Below are positions 1 through 5,599 of a stretch of 8,464 nucleotides of DNA, in pieces. The stretch covers positions 1 to 8,464 of the forward strand of contig SLDF01000047.1 of the NCBI GenBank assembly GCA_007125435.1. The letters run 5' to 3'. Position 1 is the stretch's first letter. Every line of letters begins with the position of its first letter. The notes under the pieces were generated by a model. The model ran no database searches and was not told where the DNA came from. It worked only from the letters and a program-made list of their open reading frames with translations. This stretch comes from Saprospiraceae bacterium. Its GTDB lineage: Bacteria; Bacteroidota; Bacteroidia; Chitinophagales; Saprospiraceae. A program made the translations under genes and the position numbers.

Positions 1-15
1 TCCCATTAATTTCTA

Positions 16-23
16 TATTTTTG
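16..23 (+). promoter_or_regulatory. Bacteroidota-type -7 promoter element for aspS-smpB
   Basis: The octamer TATTTTTG matches the Bacteroidota primary sigma factor -7 consensus TAnnTTTG exactly. It would place the transcription start near position 30 and give a leader of about 25 nt before the aspS start codon at 55. The partner -33 element (TTG-type) would fall outside the left edge, so only half of the promoter can be seen. The leader has no Shine-Dalgarno motif, as is usual in this phylum. The match is short and the stretch is T-rich, so chance remains possible. Confidence 0.5.
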
Positions 24-54
24 CGCCTCATTTACAAAAACAAACAGATCAGAC

Positions 55-1824
55 ATGTATAGATCACATGATTGCGGAGCGCTGAGAATGGAACACATTG
101 GCCGGGAAGTGACACTAAGCGGCTGGGTCGATACGAGCAGAGATTTAGGCGGTACGACCTTTATTGACTTGAGGGACAGGTATGGTATCACTCAGCTTGT
201 ATTTGACATGGAGGCCAATGCTGAGCTATGTGAGCAAGCCAGAAAACTGGGTCGTGAATATGTGGTGCAAGCTATTGGTGTGGTCAGAGAGCGGTACAAT
301 AAAAACCCCAACCGTGCTACTGGAGATATAGAGATAGATGTCAGGTCGTTGCAGGTGCTCAATGCATCTAAAACACCCCCGTTCACCATAGAAGAAGATA
401 CGGATGGCGGCGAAGATCTGAGGATGAAGTACAGGTATCTGGATCTCAGAAGAGAGAATGTGCAATCTAATATCATATTTCGACACAGACTAGGTCTGGA
501 AACGAGGAAATATCTTTCTGATCATGCTTTTATCGAGGTCGAGACACCGGTGCTGATCAAGAGCACGCCTGAGGGGGCAAGGGACTTTGTCGTGCCCAGC
601 AGGATGAATCCCGGGCAATTTTACGCCTTGCCTCAGTCACCACAGACATTCAAGCAATTATTGATGGTCTCAGGTTTTGATCGGTATTTTCAGATAGTTA
701 AGTGTTTTAGAGATGAAGACCTCAGGGCAGATCGGCAGCCGGAATTTACGCAGATAGACTGCGAAATGTCATTTGTCACTCAGGATGAAATCCTGGCTAC
801 CTTCGAAGGGCTGACAAAACATTTGTTTAAGTCAATCAAGGGTATTGACCTTCCGGACTTCCCCCGTATGAATTATGACGAAGCGATGAGCAAATATGGC
901 AGTGATAAGCCGGATACCAGATTTGATATGACATTTGTCGAGCTAAATGATCTGGTCAAAGATAAGGGCTTCAATGTCTTTGATCAGGCAGAGCTGGTAG
1001 TCGGTATCTGTGCGAAAGGTATTGCAGACGCTTATTCCAATAAAGATCTCAAGGCATTGACCGAGTGGGTGCAGAGACCTCAGATCGGTGCCAAAGGTCT
1101 CGTATATGCCAAGCTCAATACCGATGGGAGTATTAAATCTACAGTCGGCAAGTTTTACACCGATGAAGATATACGACAGTGGGCTGAGCTTATGAATGCT
1201 GAGGATGGCGACATTCTATTTATCCTGAGCGGTGAAGCAGAAAAAACCAGAAAACAACTGGGTGAGCTGAGATTAGAGCTAGGCAGTAGGCTGGGCCTGC
1301 GCAAGGCGGACGACTTCAAGCCGCTGTGGGTAGTTGATTTCCCTTTATTAGAGTGGGATGAAGACACAGAGAGGTTTTACGCCATGCACCACCCTTTCAC
1401 ATCGCCTAAGAAAGCAGATATCTCAAGGATGTTGGATGGTGACCACGAGACCATGAAATCGCTTAGGGCGGATGCCTATGACTTAGTCATCAACGGTGTA
1501 GAGATAGGTGGTGGGTCCATCAGGATTCACGACAGGGCTCTACAGGCAAAGAACTTTAAGCTACTTGGGTTTACACCTGAAGAAGCCGAAGAGCAGTTTG
1601 GCTTCCTCATGGGGGCATTTGAGTATGGCGCTCCTCCTCATGGTGGTATAGCGTTTGGTTTTGATAGGCTTTGCGCAGTATTGAACGGTCAGAATAGCAT
1701 CAGGGACTTCATTGCCTTCCCTAAGAATAATATGGGTAGAGATGTCATGATTGACGCCCCTGGCCGTATCGATGACGTCCAGCTAAGTGAGCTAAGTCTC
1801 CGTCTGGATATCAAAGATCAATAA
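55..1824 (+). CDS. aspS: Aspartyl-tRNA synthetase, bacterial type
   Basis: A cytoplasmic class II synthetase that charges tRNA-Asp with aspartate using ATP. The 589-aa length is normal for the bacterial type. The N-terminal OB-fold anticodon-binding domain covers about residues 1-105 (GWVDTSRDLGG, then IDLRDRYGITQLVF). The catalytic domain follows, with motif 1 around FIEVETPVLIKSTPEGARDF (159-178), motif 2 FRDEDLRADRQPEFTQID (218-235) and motif 3 GIAFGFDRLCAVL (531-543). The bacterial GAD insertion lies at roughly 290-415. The C-terminus (FPKNNMGRDVMIDAPG) is typical. The start is secure because MYRSHDCGALR matches the usual family N-terminus. Leu31 in RDLGG, where known non-discriminating enzymes often have His, hints at a tRNA-Asp-specific enzyme; this is inference. 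All key motifs are intact, and smpB follows 48 bp downstream. Confidence 0.98.
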   Translation: MYRSHDCGALRMEHIGREVTLSGWVDTSRDLGGTTFIDLRDRYGITQLVFDMEANAELCEQARKLGREYVVQAIGVVRERYNKNPNRATGDIEIDVRSLQVLNASKTPPFTIEEDTDGGEDLRMKYRYLDLRRENVQSNIIFRHRLGLETRKYLSDHAFIEVETPVLIKSTPEGARDFVVPSRMNPGQFYALPQSPQTFKQLLMVSGFDRYFQIVKCFRDEDLRADRQPEFTQIDCEMSFVTQDEILATFEGLTKHLFKSIKGIDLPDFPRMNYDEAMSKYGSDKPDTRFDMTFVELNDLVKDKGFNVFDQAELVVGICAKGIADAYSNKDLKALTEWVQRPQIGAKGLVYAKLNTDGSIKSTVGKFYTDEDIRQWAELMNAEDGDILFILSGEAEKTRKQLGELRLELGSRLGLRKADDFKPLWVVDFPLLEWDEDTERFYAMHHPFTSPKKADISRMLDGDHETMKSLRADAYDLVINGVEIGGGSIRIHDRALQAKNFKLLGFTPEEAEEQFGFLMGAFEYGAPPHGGIAFGFDRLCAVLNGQNSIRDFIAFPKNNMGRDVMIDAPGRIDDVQLSELSLRLDIKDQ

Positions 1825-1872
1825 TGAACTAAATGCCGTGGGCTTTTGTAAGATGTAAAATGACAGAGACCA

Positions 1873-2319
1873 GTGAAGAGTATTGAGATAAAAAACAGAA
1901 AGGCCAAGTTTAACTATCACTTTGTAGACACCTATGAAGCGGGCATTGTATTGTCCGGTACAGAGGTCAAGTCCATCAAAGCCGGCCATGCCAATCTCAA
2001 TGACGCCTATTGCTTCTTCAATGGCGACGAGCTGTGGGTTCACAGTATGTACATCAAAGAGTATGCTCTCGGCACACACTTTAATCACAATACGCGAAAA
2101 GACAGAAAACTGCTGCTCAACAAACGCGAGCTCAAAAAGATCAAAAGGCAAATGGATACCAAGGGTATGACCATAGTGCCTTTCCGTCTATTCGTCAATG
2201 AGCGAGGCTTCATCAAGCTCGATATCGCCGTAGCTCAGGGTAAAAAATCCTTTGACAAGCGAGAATCCATCAAGCAAAAAGACGTAGCCAGAGACATGGA
2301 TAGACGATTGAAGCTGTGA
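1873..2319 (+). CDS. smpB: SsrA-binding protein SmpB (GTG start)
   Basis: SmpB binds tmRNA and delivers it to ribosomes stalled on broken mRNAs, so that the nascent peptide is tagged and the ribosome released. The 148-aa length is normal. Family signatures are present: the OB-fold core with GIVLSGTEVKSIKAGHANLNDAY (24-46), the HFNHNTRKDRKLLL stretch (69-82) that precedes the helix LNKRELKKI, the segment IVPFRLFVNERGFIKLDIAVAQGKKSFDKR (101-130), and a basic C-terminal tail (IKQKDVARDMDRRLKL) that in the family enters the mRNA channel. The start must be GTG: an in-frame TGA lies at 1861-1863 and the next in-frame ATG is at residue 60, well inside the fold. No Shine-Dalgarno site is visible. It is probably co-transcribed with aspS. 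No tmRNA gene (ssrA) is visible in the window. Confidence 0.97.
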   Translation: MKSIEIKNRKAKFNYHFVDTYEAGIVLSGTEVKSIKAGHANLNDAYCFFNGDELWVHSMYIKEYALGTHFNHNTRKDRKLLLNKRELKKIKRQMDTKGMTIVPFRLFVNERGFIKLDIAVAQGKKSFDKRESIKQKDVARDMDRRLKL

Positions 2320-2412
2320 GATTCAGAGTTGGTGTTGGATTAGTTTTACCATAGAGATAGTAGCAGGCCTATATAGAATCTACCTGGATAGGTGCTTAGA
2401 GATGACATTGCG

Positions 2413-2817
2413 TTATTCTTCAGTTGTTGATTTCCACTTTGGACTAGTCAGGTCATATGAAAGCCCAATGTGTATAACTGTTAAACTAAAATTTAAACCG
2501 GGAATAGGGAAATACATAATATTTTGGTTTGGGGTTTTAAACCTATGATGCGAAAGCAACCCTACAACTTTGAGCCCATGATCTATTGGAAATTTAATTC
2601 CTACAGAAAAGCGCCATAAAAAAGAATGACTATCATTAAGATAAAGAGCATCAACGAGCTGATTAGGACCGGTTCTTTGTAAAAAAATTTCACGAGTACT
2701 TCGTAACTCCTGATTGAAAACATACTGCCTGCCTACACCAACCTCAATGAAAAATTCTGATATTATTTCATATAAATTTTTTTTTAATTCTTTCGGTGTT
2801 AAACCCAAATTACGCAT
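2413..2817 (-). pseudogene. Probable 3' remnant of an outer-membrane beta-barrel protein
   Basis: From an ATG at 2817 this frame encodes 134 aa. It has alternating hydrophobic and polar strands (FFIEVGVGRQYVF, HSFLWRFSVGIKFPIDHGLKVVGLLSHHRF, LNFSLTVIHIGLSYDL) that look like the last strands of a small outer-membrane beta-barrel. No signal peptide precedes them. The same frame stays open upstream to an ATG at 3168 (251 aa in total), but that extension runs through the hairpin repeats and reads like translated repeat DNA, with CCHRQVAGRDF appearing twice. I therefore read the 3' part as a gene remnant whose 5' end was lost or displaced by repeats. The DNA is visibly more AT-rich than its neighbours. 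A short intact hypothetical gene cannot be excluded, and I do not recognise a specific family. Confidence 0.4.
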
Positions 2818-2870
2818 TAGAAAATCCCTGCCCGCCACCTGTCGATGGCAGCAGGCGGATATTACGGCTT
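2802..2870 (+). repeat. 69-bp direct repeat, copy 1 (hairpin element plus flanks)
   Basis: This segment aligns without gaps to 3054-3122, exactly 252 bp downstream. By eye 20/25 bases match in the left flank, 31/32 in the hairpin core and 9/12 in the right flank. Conservation is far higher in the core than in the flanks, which suggests that the core is either more recent or under constraint. Confidence 0.75.
2827..2858 (+). repeat. 32-nt REP-like hairpin element, copy 1
   Basis: A GC-rich imperfect palindrome in an AT-rich setting. CCCGCC (2830-2835) pairs with the GGCGG side near the 3' end, then after a 2x2 mismatch CTG pairs with CAG around a short TCGATGG loop. It differs at a single base from the copy at 3079-3110 (T for A after CCACCTG). 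Similar short palindromes built on CCTGCC/GGCAGG occur as interspersed repeats in Bacteroidota genomes; that is from memory and was not searched. Confidence 0.75.
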
Positions 2871-2942
2871 CAATAGAATAAAAATTCATATCAAGAGACC
2901 ATATCCAGATAAGACTTGAAAGCTTCCTGTCATCTTCAAGCC

Positions 2943-2982
2943 TAAACAGCGGAGTGGACAAAGTCCACATAGCGTAAACGTC
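2943..2982 (+). repeat. AAACAGCG direct repeat, copy 1, with an 18-nt hairpin insert
   Basis: The sequence TAAACAGCGGAG (2943-2954) and CGTAAACGTC (2973-2982) matches TAAACAGCGAAG-CGTAAACATC at 3013-3034, where the two parts are directly joined. Here they are separated by 18 nt (2955-2972) that form most of a perfect hairpin: GTGGAC (2954-2959), AAA loop, GTCCAC (2963-2968). The simplest reading is insertion of a small palindrome into one copy, or its precise loss from the other. Confidence 0.6.
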
Positions 2983-3012
2983 ACGCAAAGGCGCTAGCCG
3001 AATGCTTGACAT

Positions 3013-3034
3013 TAAACAGCGAAGCGTAAACATC
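3013..3034 (+). repeat. AAACAGCG direct repeat, copy 2, lacking the hairpin
   Basis: An uninterrupted version of the repeat at 2943-2982, with 20 of 22 bases matching once the 18-nt hairpin is removed. Flanking the pair, TCACGCA (2981-2987) and TGCGTGA (3040-3046) form a 7-bp inverted repeat, so this segment could also fold back on itself. Confidence 0.55.
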
Positions 3035-3053
3035 TTTTCTGCGTGAGGGATTG

Positions 3054-3122
3054 AACCCGTTTTATGCATTGGAAAATCCCTGCCCGCCACCTGACGATGG
3101 CAGCAGGCGGGTATTACGACTC
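3054..3122 (+). repeat. 69-bp direct repeat, copy 2
   Basis: The partner of 2802-2870. It overlaps the left arm of the large inverted repeat, which means that the left flank of this repeat occurs three times in the region: at 2802, at 3054, and inverted at 3257-3233. Confidence 0.75.
3079..3110 (+). repeat. 32-nt REP-like hairpin element, copy 2
   Basis: Identical to 2827-2858 except for one loop base. Its limits are set independently by the large inverted repeat, because the right arm runs straight through the corresponding position (between 3232 and 3233) with no hairpin. The mobile or inserted unit is therefore exactly this segment within a base or two. No target-site duplication is evident at its edges. 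Confidence 0.75.
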
Positions 3123-3232
3123 CGAATGGCTTCAAAATAAGTCGCTTCGCTTGATTTCGTTCAATCACCGTAGGAGCGACTATGGCTCATTCACGAAATC
3201 ACTTATTTTTTTGCCATTCGGACTCTCATTAC

Positions 3233-3419
3233 GATTTTCCAACACATAAACCGGGTTAGCGATATGAGTGGCTGACGAATGGAAAGCAGGAACAGATGTA
3301 TGGGGGCGACCGGAGGAAGCCAACATACATCTTGTGACTGCCCATGAGACAGCCATGAATACAAGCGGATAGCCCGACCCGAAGGGACACGCCCACACAA
3401 AGTAAATAATTGGAAAATT
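3233..3419. repeat. 187-bp structured module bounded by inverted TTGGAAAAT
   Basis: ATTTTCCAA (3234-3242) and TTGGAAAAT (3410-3418) are perfect 9-bp inverted ends. Inside, AGATGTATG (3294-3302) and CATACATCT (3324-3332) form a perfect 9-bp stem that continues, after a 2x2 mismatch, with GGC/GCC (3305-3307 with 3319-3321). Near the right end lies a GC-rich block (3365-3395) that reads on the - strand as GGGCGTGTCCC, TTC, GGGTCGGGCTATCCGC, a phrase I associate with interspersed repeats in Bacteroidota genomes (from memory). Open frames across it look like translated structured repeat DNA, not proteins. It could be a repeat or a structured RNA; the sequence alone does not decide. Confidence 0.55.
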
Positions 3420-3447
3420 GATTTTTAACCTGTCGCCTATGGTGAGG

Positions 3448-4002
3448 TCACTGCTCGGGGTTTTGGTTGCTTGAAAGTTGATAGATGCCGGGGAGGTTCC
3501 TGCCGAGATCGTCGTAATCCAGTCCATAGCCTACGACGAATGCCGGAGGGATCGAGAACCCAACCTCGTCAATCTGGACTTTGTGCTTGAGGGCAGCGGG
3601 TTTTTGGAGGAGGGTGATGACGGTGAGGCTGCTGGGGTTGCTGGCGAGAATTTTCTGCACAACGTATTGCATTGTAAGACCTGTATCGATGATGTCTTCG
3701 ACCAGTATAACATGCTCGTCTGTAAGGTCAAGGTGTCCCGGCTGATCGATCTCCACCTTACCGGTGCTGTGCATGCCTTCGTATGACTTGGCTTTGATGA
3801 AGCGCACATCGAGGTCAAAATTGCAATGTCTGATCAGATCCGCCATGAAGATGAAAGCCCCGTTGAGCACGCCTATGGCAACTACTTTTTTGTCTCTAAA
3901 GCGGGCGGATAGGCCGGCACCAAGTACTTTGATGCGCTCCTCTATTGCTTCCTTGGTGATGTATATATCGAAGTACTTATCGTGTATTTTTACTCTGTTC
4001 AT
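3448..4002 (-). CDS. hpt: Hypoxanthine phosphoribosyltransferase
   Basis: A cytoplasmic purine-salvage enzyme that joins hypoxanthine (and often guanine) to PRPP, giving IMP or GMP. The 184-aa length is typical of bacterial HPRT. The PRPP-binding loop is VEDIIDTGLT (101-110), with the acidic pair E102-D103 and with Asp106 at the position of the catalytic aspartate of the family. The flexible loop SYEGMHSTG (73-81) follows the usual SY pattern. The purine-binding C-terminal segment FVVGYGLDYDDLGRNLPGIY (155-174) is complete. VVAIGVLNGAFIFMADL (40-56) supplies the diphosphate-binding G-V-L-x-G turn. The ATG at 4002 gives the standard N-terminus. It lies 30 bp after the M28 peptidase gene, so it is probably on the same transcript, although the functions are not obviously linked. 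It ends into the repeat region. Confidence 0.96.
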   Translation of the reverse strand: MNRVKIHDKYFDIYITKEAIEERIKVLGAGLSARFRDKKVVAIGVLNGAFIFMADLIRHCNFDLDVRFIKAKSYEGMHSTGKVEIDQPGHLDLTDEHVILVEDIIDTGLTMQYVVQKILASNPSSLTVITLLQKPAALKHKVQIDEVGFSIPPAFVVGYGLDYDDLGRNLPGIYQLSSNQNPEQ

Positions 4003-4032
4003 GGTGAGGTTTTGATGTTTTATGATTTGACC

Positions 4033-5463
4033 CTAGTCGGGAAGTCCATGCTTATCAATTAGAAATATCAGCGCCGCTATACTGGCTGAGCCGAGGTGAA
4101 GCTCACGCTTATTGACAGTCTCAAAGACATCGGCCGGGGAGTGGTGAAGGTCAAAATATCTCTGTGTGTCAGGCCTAAATCCGATCAATAAAGCGCCCTG
4201 AGGCTTCAGGGGACTAATGTCAGCCCCTGAGCCACCCGGCCCAAAGGTGATGCCATAAGGCTCCATAAGGTCTGACCACTGACCCACGGCTCTGAATCGG
4301 GGAATGAAAACAGATCGCTCAGCTTCGAAATTAAACTGTCGAGGTGTAAAACCGCCGAGATCGGACTCTAGTGCTGCCAGATGGTATTCGCCTCTGGAGA
4401 GCGCTTGGTCGGCATAGGCATTGCCACCGCGCAGACCGTTTTCTTCGTTGGAGTATAGTACAGCCCGAATGGTGCGTCGGGGCTTATAGCCCATCTTCCT
4501 GTAAGTATGTAACACGTCAATAGCATGGACACACCCGGCGCCATCATCATGGGCACCATCGCCTACATCCCATGAGTCCAGGTGTCCGGATACCAGAATG
4601 ATCTCATCTGCATGTGTCTGCCCTCTGATCTCTCCTATGAGATTAAAGGACTTCTTGTCCGAAAGGAAGTGAGAGGTATTGCGCATGAATACAGTCACCT
4701 CACCCTTGCGCAGGAGTCGACTCAAATGGTCTGCGTCTGCTGTACTAATGGATAACGCAGGAATATTGCGGCCATCAGGTCGGTAATTGGTACTGCCTGT
4801 ATGAGGAATATGATCAGTAGATGAAGCCAAAGATCGGACAATGGCACCTGCCGCACCTTTGTCCGCAGCCATGGCCGGGCCTAAGGTACGCTGGTCAGCA
4901 GCTCTGACATAAGCATTGAGCATATTGATCAAGCTCTGATCCATGGGGCGATTGAAAAAAATGATCTTCCCGGTTACGTCTTCATCAGCCATCTCTTCCA
5001 GTTCTTCCAGAGTATGAACCTCTATCACTTCTGCCGTGAGGCCATCGGGCCCTGTACCGAGTGAATTGCCCAGAGCTAATGTCGCATAATCAAAGGCGCC
5101 CTCTGAACTGGATATGACCCGCACTTGCTCGGCATCGCCCCTTTCCCAATGAGGCACCCACAGCTCCTGTACGTAAATCGTGTCGAGCCCAATGGTGTCC
5201 ATGATCTGCCTAAAGTACTCAACGGCTGCATGGTAATTGGCCGATCCGCTGAGTCTATGCCCTATCTGCTTGCACAGGCCCTCTAGCCAATCATAGGCTA
5301 CTGACTCCGTCAATACATGTTTGTAAATGGCATCAATGGCGACGGTATCGTTTTCAAAATTTGTATTCTGAGCACCTGCCTGTAGACTGATGAATATCAT
5401 AAATAATAGCAGACTCCTCCTCATAAACCTAAAATGCATTGCTTTATTTATCCCATGAATCAT
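4033..5463 (-). CDS. Secreted M28-family zinc aminopeptidase with a probable PA domain
   Basis: An exported metallopeptidase, most like the carboxypeptidase Q/aminopeptidase branch of family M28. The signal peptide is MRRSLLLFMIFISLQAGA with likely cleavage after Ala31 and no lipobox Cys, so the product should be periplasmic or secreted. A PA-like domain occupies about residues 120-265. The M28 catalytic domain follows with the expected metal ligands: His294 (GHLDSWD), Asp306 (AHDDGAG), the Glu340-Glu341 pair (SNEENG; general base and zinc ligand), Asp368 (ESDLGG) and His441 (LHHSPADV). All five are present, so it should be an active two-zinc enzyme. The 476-aa length fits. Starts at residue 9 (5439) or 14 (5424) give a cleaner signal peptide than the ATG at 5463. 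No C-terminal type IX sorting domain is seen. The likely role is peptide digestion for nutrition; this is inference. Confidence 0.9.
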   Translation of the reverse strand: MIHGINKAMHFRFMRRSLLLFMIFISLQAGAQNTNFENDTVAIDAIYKHVLTESVAYDWLEGLCKQIGHRLSGSANYHAAVEYFRQIMDTIGLDTIYVQELWVPHWERGDAEQVRVISSSEGAFDYATLALGNSLGTGPDGLTAEVIEVHTLEELEEMADEDVTGKIIFFNRPMDQSLINMLNAYVRAADQRTLGPAMAADKGAAGAIVRSLASSTDHIPHTGSTNYRPDGRNIPALSISTADADHLSRLLRKGEVTVFMRNTSHFLSDKKSFNLIGEIRGQTHADEIILVSGHLDSWDVGDGAHDDGAGCVHAIDVLHTYRKMGYKPRRTIRAVLYSNEENGLRGGNAYADQALSRGEYHLAALESDLGGFTPRQFNFEAERSVFIPRFRAVGQWSDLMEPYGITFGPGGSGADISPLKPQGALLIGFRPDTQRYFDLHHSPADVFETVNKRELHLGSASIAALIFLIDKHGLPD

Positions 5464-5498
5464 TAGCTGTTAATTTTCTTCTGTTTATCCCACTATGT

Positions 5499-5597
5499 GG
5501 AATGGCGAAAATAAGAAAAGTATCTCAAGTCTTCATCAGAACCGAGTGTGTCAGATGCAGTATGATTCCGGATTGGTATAAGTAATTTTGCCATTCC
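5499..5597. repeat. 99-bp segment with inverted-repeat ends (MITE-like), tolC-M28 gap
   Basis: GGAATGGC (5499-5506) and GCCATTCC (5590-5597) are perfect 8-bp inverted ends. The match extends as GGAATGGC(G)AAAAT against GGAATGGCAAAAT if one base is skipped. The segment fills most of the gap between the tolC stop and the M28 start. No coding frame or clear target duplication is seen. On the - strand TATTTTCG (5513-5506), inside one arm, matches 7 of 8 bases of TAnnTTTG and could be a -7 element for the M28-hpt pair, but no well-spaced -33 TTG precedes it. It may be a small non-autonomous element, a long-loop regulatory palindrome, or chance. Confidence 0.4.
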
Positions 5598-5599
5598 TA

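Larger units (their letters stand above)
3054..3257. repeat. 204-bp imperfect inverted repeat with a hairpin inserted in one arm
   Basis: The outer arms are 3054-3078 and 3233-3257, which match at 22/25 positions as reverse complements. The middle arms are 3111-3130 and 3213-3232 (16/20, ending in TCCGAATGGC/GCCATTCGGA). The inner arms include AAAATAAGT (3134-3142) with ACTTATTTT (3201-3209), and GATTTCGT (3153-3160) with ACGAAATC (3193-3200). The left arm carries two extra pieces absent from the right: the 32-nt hairpin at 3079-3110 and CGCTTCGCTT at 3143-3152. The arms are otherwise collinear, so the ancestral element was probably a simple palindrome of about 160 bp. The apex holds a further small stem, GTCGCT (3141-3146) with AGCGAC (3175-3180). 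There is no coding sequence inside. Confidence 0.75.
2320..3447. other. Repeat-rich convergent intergenic region
   Basis: This 1.1-kb stretch separates smpB (+) from hpt (-), so both neighbours end into it. At 2320-2412 I see only a weak bulged hairpin (arms 2362-2372 and 2388-2396, loop about 15 nt, no T-tract), too poor to call a terminator. At 2413-2817 lies a probable beta-barrel gene remnant on the - strand. At 2802-3419 lies a mosaic of hairpin elements, direct repeats and inverted repeats, listed separately. At 3420-3447 nothing is recognisable. No tRNA, rRNA or transposase is seen. Being downstream of both neighbours, the region can take insertions without breaking a gene, and its hairpins could also help end or stabilise converging transcripts; this last point is inference. 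Confidence 0.7.

Noticed and set aside
1792..2151. 119-aa frame antisense to smpB
   Set aside because: It is a shadow of the well-supported smpB gene and has no family features.
2362..2396. Possible terminator hairpin after smpB
   Set aside because: The stem is broken by a 2-nt bulge, the loop is about 15 nt, and no T-tract follows.
2802..3122. CRISPR-like array suggested by repeated palindromic 32-mers
   Set aside because: There are only two copies, 252 bp apart, with homologous flanks and no regular spacers or cas genes.
3294..3332. tRNA-like stem-loop
   Set aside because: The 9-bp stem has no cloverleaf, no T-arm consensus and no CCA end; it is better explained as part of a structured repeat.
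3180..3527. 115-aa frame on the - strand overlapping the 3' end of hpt and the repeat module
   Set aside because: Part of it lies within hpt in another frame and the rest reads through hairpin-rich repeat DNA; it has no recognisable domain.
3439..4010. Exact 10-bp direct repeat ATGGTGAGGT flanking hpt (3439-3448 and 4001-4010), resembling a target-site duplication
   Set aside because: One copy overlaps the stop and the other the start of hpt, a housekeeping gene with no sign of mobility; a 10-bp match in this span is plausible by chance.
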